Assembly (NCBI GenBank): GCA_021234155.1
Contig: JAJEKV010000099.1
Coordinates: forward strand, 1,698,297 to 1,762,296
Source: Isoetes taiwanensis
Taxonomy: Eukaryota; Streptophyta; Lycopodiopsida; Isoetales; Isoetaceae
Direction of reading: 5' to 3'
DNA: 64,000 nt
In this document: piece after piece, positions 1 through 10,689 of the stretch
Layout of the letters: every line of letters starts with the position of its first letter
Numbering within the stretch: position 1 is the stretch's first letter
Program-made: the position numbers and the translations under genes
The notes under the pieces: generated by a model
What the model was told of the DNA's origin: nothing
What the model saw: only the letters and a program-made list of their open reading frames with translations
The model's database searches: none

Positions 1-830
1 GGTGTGGAGGCGAGATCACATTAGCACCGTGATGCTAAGCCTACCAAAGAAGGCACCATACGTGATGAGCACCGAGTTGATTGAGCTCAAGAAGCAGCTC
101 CGTGAATTGCTTGAGCTTGGCTTTATTAGAGCAAGTGTGTCTCCTTTGAGCACCTATACTCTTCGTGAAGAAGAAAGATGGGAGCTTAAGAATGTGTGAT
201 AGACTATCGCCACCAACAAGCGCACGATAAAGAATAAGTATGCATTACCAAGGGCATATGATTTGATGGACCAGCTCCAAGGAGCAAAGGTATTCTCTAA
301 AATTGACTTAAGGTCGATACCACCAAATAAGGATAAAGGAAGAAGATATCCATAAGACCACCTTCTAACGCGATATGGTCACTTTGAGTTTACAAGAATG
401 CCCTTTGATTGTCGAATGCCCCAAAGAACTTTCATGCCTCATGAACGACGCCTTCGTGGGAGTTCCTAGATGAGTTTGTCATTGTCTTCTTCGACGACAT
501 TCTAGTCTACAAAGAAGTCCATTGAAGATCATAGTCAAGATTTGAGAAGGGTGTTGGAAAAGTTGAGGCGGATCGCTTGTATGGAAAGCTCTCCAAATGC
601 CACTTTGCTACCGAAAGAGTAGAGTACTTGGGCCATGTCATATCGGGCGGAAGGGATCTCCACCGACCCCAAAAAGATCAAAGCAAGAGTGGATTGGCCA
701 GCCCCAAAGAATGTGGCGGAGGTAAGAAGCTTTCTAGGCCCCGGCAAAGTTATTACGTAAAAGTTCGGGTGGAAGGACTTCGCCAAGTGGGGCCCCTTTG
801 ACGGACCTCACTAAGAGTGTTAAGGTGAAA
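1..830 (+). pseudogene. pol: Reverse transcriptase domain of E1, frame-broken
   Basis: Conceptual translation in switching frames shows the usual gypsy RT series: an ELKKQLRELLELGFIRASVSP block (about 75-150), a KVFSKIDLR-like block (about 290-310), a [16 protein letters not shown] block (about 318-365), the catalytic box VIVFFDDILVY at about 478-512, and [20 protein letters not shown] at about 590-650. The two adjacent Asp codons of the polymerase site are present. It would copy element RNA into cDNA in virus-like particles. The window begins inside the domain, so its N-terminus is missing. At least four frameshifts and several stops are present as the sequence stands. Confidence 0.85.
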
Positions 831-839
831 GATTGGAGA

Positions 840-1290
840 ACACATTGGTTAGAAAATGTTCAAGCTTCATTTGAAAAGCTTAAAGAGGTTTTTTAACAAA
901 GACCTGCTAGGTTCTCGCTGCATCTTGGACAAGGACAAGATAGTAGCAACAGATGCAAGTAAGATAGCAACAGTGGAGTCCTTATGCAAGAAGGAAGAGT
1001 AATAGCTTATGACTCCAAGAAGTTGAACGACATTAAACAGCGCTACCCAACCCATGATCGTGAACTTCTAGCTATTGTCGAGCTCTTCGTATTTGGAGGC
1101 ACTATTTTGCCGGGAGGAAGTTTCGCTTTAGATATCGATCACCAGAGCCTCCAATACATCTTTTACCCAACCACTCAATCTAAGGCAAAGGAGGTAGATG
1201 GAATTCCTAGAAGAGTATGATTTTGAGATTGCTTATAAGCCGTAAGTTGAATGTGGTTGCGATGCTCTTTCTAGAAGACCCCCTTGAGAC
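840..1290 (+). pseudogene. pol: RNase H domain of E1, frame-broken
   Basis: The order VIAYDSKKLN (about 1002-1032), QRYPTHDRELLAIV (1038-1080) and LDIDHQSLQYIF (1129-1164) is the gypsy RNase H domain. It ends in an N-VVADALSRRP-like motif (about 1242-1280), readable only across one frameshift. The domain would degrade RNA in RNA:DNA hybrids during reverse transcription. Both the upstream DATDAS-type region (about 940-985) and the end motif are damaged by single-base indels. Confidence 0.8.
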
Positions 1291-1399
1291 GAGAACACAT
1301 TGTAATGCTATATCAACTCTTTCGAAAGTGGGTATGGCAAGAAAATTGAGGAGACATTACCATCCCGATGGTGATTTCAAGGAGGTATGGGAAAGCCCT

Positions 1400-2200
1400 C
1401 TAGGGAGGCTAGAACAGATAAGGAACGAGAAGCCTTCAAGCATTATAAGAAGGAAGGCAACTTGTTATACCATAAAGATAAGTTTTATGTGCCCGAATCG
1501 CCGTGTATAAGGAAGCTAATCCTTCATGACACACACAACATCCCAATAGCGTGGCATGCAGTGTTTTATGAAGACCTACTTCAAGATTCGGGTAGCTATT
1601 TCGGGCCGGAATGAAGAAGCAGATAGCAAGATATATTCGTGGAGTGCCGCTTGTGTCAAGAAACCAAAGCGGAGCAGCTTCAATTCCGTGAGCCTTGGAA
1701 CCTCTAGCAGCGTCGAATGCTTAAATGGGAAGTGGTAAGTATGGATTTTATCACTGACTTCCCAAGACTCTTCTGGCAAAGATGCATTGATGGTCGAGTA
1801 GACAAATTATCTAAGATGGCACATTTTGTGCCTTGTAGAACTACCGACACAAAGATTAGATACCGCCAAGCTATTTGTGAAGGAGATTTTAGGCTCCATG
1901 GCATGCCTCGAGATAATATCCGATAGAGATTCTAAGTTTATGAGTGCTTTTTGGCAGACCTCTTTAGCACCATTCGCATTTAAGCTCTCCATTGAGCACG
2001 GCATATCATCCCCAAAACAGATGGTCGACGGGAGAGGACTTAATCGAATCATTGAGGATATGCTTAGAATCTTTGTGTGGAATAAGCAAACCCAAGTGGG
2101 ATGAGTACATCCACTTGGTGGAATTCGCCACAATAGTGCAAGGTGAGTCATCTCGATGTCTCCTTTCATGGTAAATTACGGGTACCAGTGCTTAACCCCC
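1400..2200 (+). pseudogene. pol: Integrase of E1, frame-broken
   Basis: An HHCC zinc-finger region is visible: LILHDTHN and AWH at about 1517-1562 give the histidines, and ECRLCQETK at about 1640-1668 the CxxC pair. The catalytic core follows, with WEVVSMDFITDFP (about 1728-1764), VDKLSKMAHFVPC (about 1798-1836), SDRDSKFMSAFW (about 1918-1955) and a TAYHPQ-like block (about 1990-2015). The Asp codons of the DDE triad can be seen. The Glu region (about 2030-2070) lies across a frameshift. The enzyme would insert element cDNA. Confidence 0.85.
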
Positions 2201-2479
2201 GACACTTGGCACAACCCTGTCAAAGGTTGAAGTGTCCCAGCAGATGCTAGAGATATGCAGCAGCTTGGTGGAAGAAGTGAAGGGTTACCTCCTAGCAGCC
2301 GAAGAAGCAAGTAAGAGTGTAGCCGATGCTGCCTGTGACCGTAAGAGAGTTCAAGGTAGGCGATAGCGGTGGTTGAAGATCAAGGTCAAGCAAGCTAAGC
2401 TTCGATTGAAGTTGTAAGAAGCTTGCCCCTCGATGGGCTGGTCCGCTCAAGATTTTGAGAGAGTGGGCTCCCAAACCTA

Positions 2480-2800
2480 CAAGTTGGATCTTCCGCCCAT
2501 CTCAAAGTTCACAAGGTTTTCCAATGAAGTTTATTGAAAAGGCACAATCCTAACCCCGAGGAGGTATTGGATACTCCAACCTTGTTGGAAATGATGGAGG
2601 AGCAAGTCAAATCGCGGCCCTCGAAGTTACTTCTTTGATAAGTCATTCAAGAAGACTAGGAGATCTTAGTTCCTCCAAAGATTTGGTCAAGTGGAAACAC
2701 TTGCCCGTGGAAGACGCGACATGGGTATTGAAGGTGATTTGGAGAAGCAATACCCCGAGTTTGTGAAGGAGTTCATGGGCGAAGTCGCTCCCACTTGGTC
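2480..2800 (+). pseudogene. pol: C-terminal chromodomain of E1
   Basis: After the integrase and a linker (HKVF.., about 2500-2530), the frame around 2684-2720 reads LVKWKHLPVEDATWV. This is the hydrophobic core of a retrotransposon chromodomain (W..LP.EDATW). The tail QYPEFVKEFM follows. In chromoviruses this module at the integrase C-terminus directs insertion to marked chromatin. It is in the expected place, just before the non-coding 3' region. One or two frameshifts separate it from the integrase. Confidence 0.75.
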
Positions 2801-3634
2801 ACTCCGACTCTGCCGTGAGGTTAGCTTAGTATGTTCTTAGTTAGTTTTCTAGCTCGCGCATGTATTCTAGCTAGTGGAATACATATGCCGTAATCTTGGA
2901 ACATGTGGGCGATGATGAGATAAGCCCTTAACATGCCTTCTAGGCCAACATGCACCAGAGGTGCGCATGACCAATAGGGTCAGCGCGAGAGAGGAAGTGA
3001 GGCATAGTGCGTGATGATGGGACATCGACGGATGTCCTTATGCCACGATGCTGGCTCGCGCACTGGCCATAGGGGGTCGCGGTGAAGGTTAAAGTGATCA
3101 TGTGCGATGATGGGATCGTGAGACGCTCCTCAGCTTAAAACCCTTGGGGCATGATGCACTAGGGGTACTCAAGACCGTAATCGAAAGACAAGGTAGCACT
3201 TGATCATGGGCCATGATGGGATCATCTTAAATGGTCCTTAAGCTCAAACCAAAAGGGCCATGATCGAAAGTGCAAGGTATTGGTAAGGGGGTGGTCCCCA
3301 AAACCACAAACTTATTAATTAAACTAACGTAATGTGCTCCATGTGCGCACAAGTGAGAAGGAGCTTCGAGGTGGGGGCATTACGAGAAGATAGGGGAACC
3401 ATAATTTAGATTATGAACCCTAATAACGCTTTTATAATTGTAAGAAGTAACTTTGTTAAGGCTATATAATTTTGTATAAGTACAAATATAGCCTAAATTT
3501 TGACATTTAACTTTTAATAGGAAGTTGATCGCTTAAACTTAACTTAAGTGTATGTTCGATGTTGTTTTGCGTGATAGTTAGGTTCGCCATCTTTAGCGCA
3601 ATGCCGAGGACAAGATTGTCCTGTTGGGGGAGAA
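2800..3634 (+). other. Non-coding 3' internal region and polypurine tract of E1
   Basis: About 830 bases lie between the end of pol and the LTR. They hold no gene, but carry repeated short phrases such as GATGATGGGA and GGCATGATG (about 3010-3260). The last bases, GGGGGAGAA at 3626-3634, form a polypurine tract immediately before the TGTGAC start of the LTR, the normal plus-strand primer. The same region in E2 is 29190-30104, where the tract is damaged. Confidence 0.7.
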
Positions 3635-5273
3635 TGTGACGCCCAGGAATATATGCCATAAATACGCATATTCCTCGATCGTCACCATACAAGTCTACCT
3701 AGGTAGCCTTGTATGCCCCGTAAAGTGGCAAGGGTGCACACCTAAGTTAATTGTTTAACTTAGATAACCTTAGATAAGGCCCATTTCCACATGGCCTTAT
3801 CCTATTGGGAAACCGCCACACGGCCTTATCCTAGTGGTGCCACGTGGCATCCCATGTGGACCCACACCTATATTGGCTCTAACCCTAACCCTAGACCCTT
3901 TTCCCCGACCGAGCACACCGATCTTCATCCACGCGCCTCAAACCCCGCTTCGAAAGCAACCGCTCGTCATAGTCTAGCCTCGAGCAGCAGCCCTCGGAAG
4001 GTGTGTATGATCGAGAGGGAGCAAGCCTTCGATCCACGCCAAGGAGCATGGAGACGCCTGTGGATGGGAGGAGCGCTCGAGGAGGTAGGTTGAGTAGAGT
4101 TCATGTTAGTTCATCCGAAGTTAGCACCCGGATGGGTTAGTAGTTCAGATCTAAAGTAGAGCCACCCTAGATCTTTGTTGAACATCTTGAACCCTAATCA
4201 AGGAACCCTAATCGTTAGTTAGCTATGTATGATTAGGTTAAGATGTTCATATGATATTGATATTGATCATGATGTGATGTATGTGATATTGGTTGATCAT
4301 GTTGCTCCTCTTGTATTGGGAAGGGGGTAGAGACCTAGGGCCATAGGTAGTATGCTCCTAGCGAGATCCCTTTAGTTCCTATTAGTTGCGGCCTGTGCAT
4401 AGGAACCCACCGGCTATGGAAGCTATGATGTGACTCAAAGACTATACAACGGGCTAGAGGTAAGATGGAGGGTGGATCCCCGCCGAGTGGGGGCTTCGGG
4501 GATCCCATAGTGAGCTAGGCTTATGGTCTGGCCACTTCATGTGGGTCGAGCATGGGTCCCACACCTCCCTCGGGCAATGGTGTCGCCCGCCTCTCAAGAG
4601 TTGCAAGTGTCGTTTTTGGCTCTTGTTTTGGGGGTTCACTGGGCACTAATCGCGGTGTCGCCGCTGATTCTCTAGCTGCCCGCGGGAGCTTCTAGACCTC
4701 GGGAAGGGGAGATGCAACCCTTCCTACCTCGGCGGGACTGTGTGGAGATGCAACCCGAGTAGTCCCAAGGGGGTGATGCCCCGGGATCATGTGATCCTGA
4801 AGGTTGGAGTCATTCCACGCCTTGATCTAGCTCATCCGCAAAGTATGCACAGTGAGGGGCGGATGGAGTGGTCAACCCTAGCCATTGTCTTATGCCAGCC
4901 CCGCCATTGTTATGACTCGGTCGGCTTTATCTTGAGGCCTTCCCAAACCGACTCCCCTTATGTGTCTGAGCCGCTGGTAGGAGCTCTCATGTTTTATGGC
5001 ATATGATTATGTTCTTTGCATCTCTCGATATGCGATTGAGCTACCCTTCAAATAGCATATTGTATTGTATTGCTACACTCGACTTGTTTATGCTCACAGG
5101 ATAGGAGCCCATAGGGGAAGGGGCCAAGAAGACACCTTTCAGAAAGCCCTCTTCCCGCACTACGGAGGATCCAGAAAGCGGATAGACGGAGGGCCTGCGG
5201 CGTTGTTGAGCCGGACGGGATTTCCTCGCCGAGTGTACCACGCCTACCAGATATTTAGCGGTGGAGCGCCACA
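3635..5273 (+). repeat. 3' LTR of E1 (LTR A, 1.64 kb)
   Basis: It starts TGTGACGCC and ends GCCACA, giving TGTG...CACA termini. The start sits directly on the polypurine tract. It aligns along its whole length with 20070-21798 and 30105-31825. It lacks a primer-binding site after its end, so it is a 3' LTR. Inside are two near-identical GGCCTTATCCTA phrases (about 3793 and 3822), a telomere-like CTAACCCTAACCCTAG (about 3879-3894) and a G-box. Confidence 0.9.
3841..3846 (+). promoter_or_regulatory. G-box CACGTG in LTR A
   Basis: A perfect CACGTG within GCCACGTGGC, the plant G-box/ABRE-type core bound by bZIP and bHLH factors. It is kept in LTR C (30325-30330) but reads CACGCG in LTR B. It could contribute to stress-responsive LTR transcription; this is inferred from the motif only. 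Confidence 0.4.
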
Positions 5274-5278
5274 AGTTT
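5274..5278 (+). other. AGTTT, 3' target-site duplication of E1
   Basis: The five bases after LTR A. The same AGTTT follows LTR C and precedes LTR B, as expected if E1 and E2 are duplicates of one insertion. Confidence 0.6.
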
Positions 5279-5359
5279 GCATTCGTAGGAAAGATGTACG
5301 TAATCACTATGTTCCCCTCAGATTTTGCTCGAGCATTTGCCTTACACTTAAAAGGTGAA

Positions 5360-5860
5360 TCAGCTTGATTGGGATGATGTGAAAAAATGTACCACAGCCT
5401 AAAAGCAAGGTCAAAGAATCCGGAGGTTTTGACCGGTTGTAACAATTAAGTCGAAAGCAATGCCAAGGGCCACAAGTCCTATGATACTTTCTACAAAAAG
5501 AGGATCCAACAGCTTTGAATGTATTTCTTGAGAGCAGACCCTCTTTGAAGGAAAGCATATGTAAGGAGATGCAAATTTACAGCCATTTAGCCGCAGCTAT
5601 ATGAGACTTTGAAGCATAGGGAAGGGGAAAGGGCAAGATATTCTAAGCTAGTCCATGAGGCCGAGACTAATTACTTGAATCGATGTCGAGTTGCGGTGCA
5701 TTTCAACAAACAGATGGATGAAAGTGACGATAGTGCTATGAAGTTTGAGCACATAAAATGGAAGGTGGAGGATGCAATTGCTAAGAGCAAGTGGGGGCGG
5801 GATCTAGCCGAGCTTAGCAAGGAAGTGGAAGCAAAAGCATCCGAAGTTGAGGCAGCCTAG
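5360..5860 (+). pseudogene. Coiled-coil protein fragment, unknown
   Basis: The clearest part is an 83-codon frame ending at 5860. It is rich in Glu, Lys and Ala (KHREGERARYSKL, DAIAKSKW, ELSKEVEAKASEVEAA) with heptad-like spacing, typical of a coiled coil. Upstream 5360-5600 continues with coding-like but frame-broken sequence. The second copy (about 32170-32455) keeps DESDDSAMKF and surrounding residues. I do not recognise a family. It lies directly downstream of LTR A and upstream of the intron-rich stretch that begins near 6200, so it could be an early exon of the Ulp1-like gene. Confidence 0.35.
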
Positions 5861-6847
5861 ATTCTCAACTCAATTTAAGGTCTTCAAAAAAAGAGAGCAA
5901 TTGAGGAGGGGACACAAAGATTTTGGAGTTGAGGGAGTTCTTAGATCACTCCTGGTCCTTAGCTTGCAGCCTCCTCCTCTTTCTTTTGGTTTTGGGGCAG
6001 AGCAGCCAAATGCTAATTTTCAGTCCCGCACAAATTAGGAAAGCAAGGTGTTTTGGTTCCTCCCAAAGGGTATTGGCATCTTGCGACATCCCATACGCTT
6101 ATTATGTATTTCCTATCTTGCTAGCACAAGGAACAATCACAAGCGGTATCAGGCTGCACATGGAATGTGAATCTACCTCGTACATTGGGGCTGATTGAAA
6201 AGGTAAGCATGCATAATCGATTTCTTTCATGTCTTTCTTTATTAGTTCAGGTGTAAGATTGGTAGATGGATATTAGTTAGAAGTTGTGCATTGGTTGTGC
6301 ATTAATTGTTCTCAGAGTATATTAATTACATTTGGGTTTTAAAATGTAGGTTGAAGTGAAGATTTGTAGGGTTGGATCGCTTTTTGCTTTTCTAGGTCGG
6401 GTGTAAACATCATGTTAGTACATGCATATTATTAATGTGCATGATGTACGTTGTTGCCGATATTATTGAGGAGTTACTTTTATGTACTAAGAAAATAGGA
6501 TAAGTAGGTAACCCGCCTGTGTGTACATTTGTGTACATTTGTGACATTTTGATACATGTCAGTACTCTATGATACATTTTAATGCAATTACAATTTTCCA
6601 AAGAAGCTTTTTCTACACTTGGCTCCAAATACATATATCTAATATATCTAATACAGCCTACATGGAATGCATTTATGAATTCTTTTTTCTAGGAAGCTTT
6701 ACATTTGGATGTGGGTACATAAACTGCATATAATTCTCGCAATACGTATACATGGAGTACATTTGGAATTGATTGTACATTGCTTTTCTCGATTGTACAT
6801 TTCTTTTCACCATTTAGTTACTATTGGCAATGCTTTCATTCTTGCAG
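5861..6847 (+). other. AT-rich, intron-like stretch before the Ulp1 gene
   Basis: No reading frame is supported. A possible donor (AAAGGTAAGC at about 6199) opens a TACAT- and TTAGTA-rich stretch ending in the acceptor TTCTTGCAG at 6847, so 6203-6847 could be one intron. Repeated GTACATTT phrases occur at 6520-6790. Confidence 0.3.
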
Positions 6848-8893
6848 TGACATGGGTAGTATAAAGAAGCTTTTGAGAAAGGTATGTGATATGTGGTTAT
6901 GGTCTCTTCATATGTACTTCAATTTCACCTCGTATGCAGATGCCGACAAGAACAGAGTAGATCCTCCTGCAAAGACACTTGGTTTTTCAAGTTGTGTAGA
7001 TGATTATTATGGAGGGAAGCATGATAAGTCAACCCCGTCCACATCTAGGTCACCTCTGAACACATTGAACACATTTGTAGCAGAGCATGAGAGAGGAGGA
7101 AAAGGAACATCAGGTAAGTAATTAGTTTTAAATGAATTTGCTGGATTTTATAAGGAAGCAAATTGAGCTCATTTTTTTAATAACAGATACAGTTGTCACA
7201 AGCAAAGCTACAATTGTAGCTTCATATGCACAACAAATTGAGCTCCTGAAACAAAGGGCTAAATGTGGCAACACAGGTGTGTGTCCATATTAGTTTAATT
7301 TCTACATTTTCTTGATGTTTATGCTGCTGTTGACAATGAGTTATCTTGTAGTAATCGAACCAAATGAAATGAGGAGAACAATGAAGCCGTCTCTGACACT
7401 CTAAAGAAAAAAGATATTATTGTAGAGGTCTTCGACACTCCAAAGAAAACAGTTGTAGACAAGGTGCAGAAGGTACCAATTCTAAAGCCAATGCCACATC
7501 ATTAGACCGAACTTGAAATGCTGTTTTCAAATGGTAAGTCAAAAACTACTTATTGCATTTATTTATTGCATGTTCATACATTTTATTATTTGCAGAAACA
7601 GAGGAAACTAGTGGATCTATGGCCTTAGTTGGAACTACAATCGAAAAGATTGAAGAATCATGTAAGACATGAACATATACAACCGGTAATCAAGAAATTT
7701 TAGTGGAGAATGTGGCTACAGATATGAAGCAGGTGGTTGTGGTGAAGCAAGAGAAGGAGGAATCTGAGGATAGAACAGATACAGATAGTGGTGTGAACGA
7801 GAAAGAGTCAAGAAAAAGAAAAGATACAAAGGTGTCGCGGCCAGCTAAGAGAACTAGAAGCCAGACATCAGTTGAGCAACTGTAAGTGTAATTGGATTAG
7901 TAAATATGTGTTTTATGCTAGTTACCATTGATGCTTGGTTTGCAATGACATGGATAACCTTCGCATAATGGTTCCATTCTATCCGCTCCAAGCCGAACCT
8001 CCGATTAAGGTCACGAAATATTGTGTGGAGACATTGTTTAAAGATAGGCACATGTCTAATAGACATTTAGACATATTCGGAAGGTATGTGAGCAAAGACA
8101 TTGACATCCAAATGGCGTAGATGTCTTTTTCTTCCCTTCGTAAAACTTTTTGACTTATCGGGCAAAGATTTAAAAGATTAGCCCCCGATGCTAATAGTAT
8201 GGGACGCTTAGGGCAGAGTGCAGTTGAGAAAGGGCTACAAGGCATTGTTGTTAGTAAATGCCAAGATATTATGGTTCCAGCAAGTTGAGGACCCCGCCCA
8301 TCATGTTTTGGTGATTTTTGTTTTAGAGTTCTAAAAAAATTGCAAAGATTCACCTCAATGGCTTCTCCCCGCAATTATTGTGTTGAACTCCATGACCGGT
8401 ATAACAAAGGGACAAAGAAACTCCTAAATATGTGAGCATTTTCTTTCAAGATATGTACCATCGCCGCTTGCTTAAATCTTAGTTGCATGTTCTCATTTGT
8501 GTGTGCAGCTTCATATGATGTCATCATGATATCTAACCAACTCTAGCTCAATGAGAGTTGAATTATATGTGAAGAATGCGTTGAAGAAGGAAACTATTCC
8601 CAGAGGTTCCACAACAACCGATAATGTAAGCCGCGGTCTTTATGTGATGGCCTTTATGCAAGCTTTTGTGGATGCCCAAGTGAATTCTAAAAGCATGGTG
8701 AGTTGTTCTTATATTTCACATAAATCCTTTGGGATGTTTTATTATAGCGGATCTTAATTTTGTGTTTGTTGCGCTTTTCATCAACATGGTTCGACAAGGA
8801 TTTTGCACTTGGCGTAAGAAATGTATTAATAAAAGCCATGATTGAATATGGTTTGAGAAGAAGAGATGAGACAAAACAAGTTGTCACCAAGTA
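6848..8893 (+). pseudogene. Ulp1-like (C48) SUMO-protease-type gene, copy 1
   Basis: This is a multi-exon gene. Exons with good GT..AG borders are about 6848-6881 (ATG at 6852), 6940-7113, 7187-7276, 7352-7533 and 7596-7881; the last encodes a Lys/Arg-rich nuclear-signal-like segment (RKRKDTK, RPAKRTR). The C-terminal part has a CVETLFKDRHMSNRHLDIFGRY block (about 8021-8080), a weak H-core region (about 8255-8330) and SRGLYVMAFMQAFVDAQ (about 8627-8680). In Ulp1 proteases this last motif is SCG with the catalytic Cys; here the codon is CGC (Arg), while copy 2 has TGC (Cys). The end is FDKDFALGVRN...VVTK and TAA near 8894. A Ulp1 enzyme removes SUMO-like modifiers. Exon 2 is out of phase with the ATG and some exons hold stops, so the gene is broken as read. 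Confidence 0.65.
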
Positions 8894-9039
8894 AGAGTGG
8901 TAGTTAAACTCATTCCAACTTATGGAATTTAAAGCTAATTGACTATTGTACTTTGAAATTTTATTGAATAAGAAATTGTTTGCAACGCTTTGAATAAGAA
9001 TTAGTTTAGACTTTCTGCCTTATCCTTAGGCTTGGTCCC

Positions 9040-10435
9040 GTTAGATGTATGGTTAACCTAATCGCCCCGGATTACTTTATGTGGCTTATTATATTTGATC
9101 TCCAAGGCATTTTGGGTTACTATTGTAAATCAGCACCCAAAGGATTATAATGGCACTCAAGTGCCAATCCAATTACCGATGGAGTCTTCTTTTTGTCGCC
9201 CATTGTCTAAAATCATTGTTGTAATCGGTGTTCCAACCATTGGGATTTGGTTGTTTGGTCGATCTTCCCTTGGATGTTCGGATAGCCATTGTAGACAAGT
9301 TGTATGAGCAAGGCATACCAAGATTTAAATTCATTTATGGTGGCAATAGATGTTGGACCCTCTTCTTAGAGGCCAATGATGGGATGTATATATTTCTTTT
9401 CCCTTTGATATTCCACCCTCAAGTATCAAGAATAATGGAAATAGTTGTGTTATGATTATCGACCTTCCTTTCAAATGTATCTTCAATGAGGGTTGCTTTT
9501 GTCGCACACCAAGATGGCATCCTGCACTAACCGGTGAAGACAAAGATTTGTGTTGGCTATTTGACTGGTTTGTAGACTTGAAGAATGCAAATGACTTACC
9601 ACTTATGTCCAAGAGCATCAATTTGATACTTCTCGCATACAATGACACAAAGAGTGAAATGCATAAAATCTCAATATGGTGAAGACATTGATAGTTTATG
9701 GAGCTTTTGCAATAGAGGTTGCTTGCTAATTAAGAAGCCTAGCATCACAGTGAAGAGATTCACAATAATAGAAGAATCTAGTGAAGATGATGAAGGTGGG
9801 GTACAAGATGAGTGTGCTGGTACATCAGATAGCAAACAAGTCGAGGACACGGGCACATCTTCGTGTACTTAGGTAATACAATTATGCTTAGATGTTGTAT
9901 GTTGTAGAGCTTTTGCAATACAGGCTGTATGTACATAACTTAGGTAATACAGTTAAGCTTTCACATGATATACTAATAATTTTATATGCATTGTAGATGT
10001 AAGGAATGATCTACAAAACAAATGTCAAATTCTTCAACCAGCTGAAGTAGATCTTCAACCAACTGATATAGAAGAAACAAATCTAAGTTCCCAATATGCT
10101 GGCCGGGGGACTAATCCAAGGTCGAATACCATGCTTCCTGAGCTTTGGGAAATGGTTGAGAGAATCGTGATTCGATACTCAAGCAATTTGCTAAATCTAT
10201 TTGCAGTACCAAGGTTTACTACATAATCCTTTGGGGAGGCCATCCTTTGCAGAAGTAGTTGATCAGCCAATAGGGTGGACCGCCTTCCAATAGCCGAGAA
10301 TGCCCAATGTTAGTGCTACCGCTGTAGCACATGTAAATCCTGAAACCGTTGGAAGAAAGGCTTGCATGATGCAATAGTACCGAGATATTATGTTCCGTGA
10401 TGACATAGTGATTAGGCCCCGCTTTTTAAGTTATT
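9040..10435 (+). pseudogene. Unknown gene with acidic Ser-rich tail, copy 1
   Basis: It follows the Ulp1-like gene on the same strand. The best stretch is 9452-9871: two overlapping frames reading SINLILLAYNDTKSEMHKIS and, after a one-base shift, YGEDIDSLWSF, IKKPSITVKRFTIIEESSEDDEGG and a Ser/Thr-rich end with TAG near 9871. Upstream, RFKFIYGGNRCWTLFLEANDG (about 9322-9384) looks like part of the same protein. A further short exon-like piece (about 9995-10200) starts after a GTAG acceptor. Copy 2 (35640-37090) keeps all these blocks, so they were probably coding. I do not recognise the family. It may be a separate gene or further exons of the Ulp1-like gene. Confidence 0.4.
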
Positions 10436-10689
10436 AAGTGTGTAATCGTACTATTTGCTTCGTAAATATAATTATGTGTACCTTTTGCACTTGTCTACAA
10501 TTTGAACTTCAACATGTTCCATGCTATATTTTACAAACTGTAGTTCACACAAAGACAAACCATCGCAAATTCAATTCAATTCAAAAGTAACACAATACAA
10601 AGCATCGCAAATTCAAAGCCTTCACCTAATCCAAGCATCCACCATTTCGGGAAGACTTTCTAGCAACATCTCATGCACATCATCGACAA

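Larger units (their letters stand above)
1..5273 (+). mobile_element. Ty3/gypsy chromovirus E1, 3' half, cut by window start
   Basis: The order reverse transcriptase, RNase H, integrase, chromodomain, polypurine tract, LTR is that of the pol end of a Ty3/gypsy element, and the chromodomain puts it among chromoviruses. The 5' LTR, gag and protease lie before the window. The pol frame is interrupted every 100-300 bases by indels, so no single reading frame survives. The second copy (26249-31825) matches it throughout but breaks at different points, which suggests that part of the damage is sequencing noise. The LTR is followed by AGTTT, the same five bases that flank the complete element E2. 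Confidence 0.9.

Noticed and set aside
3878-3895. Possible interstitial telomere
   Set aside because: Only two or three CCCTAA-like units, and they belong to the LTR sequence.
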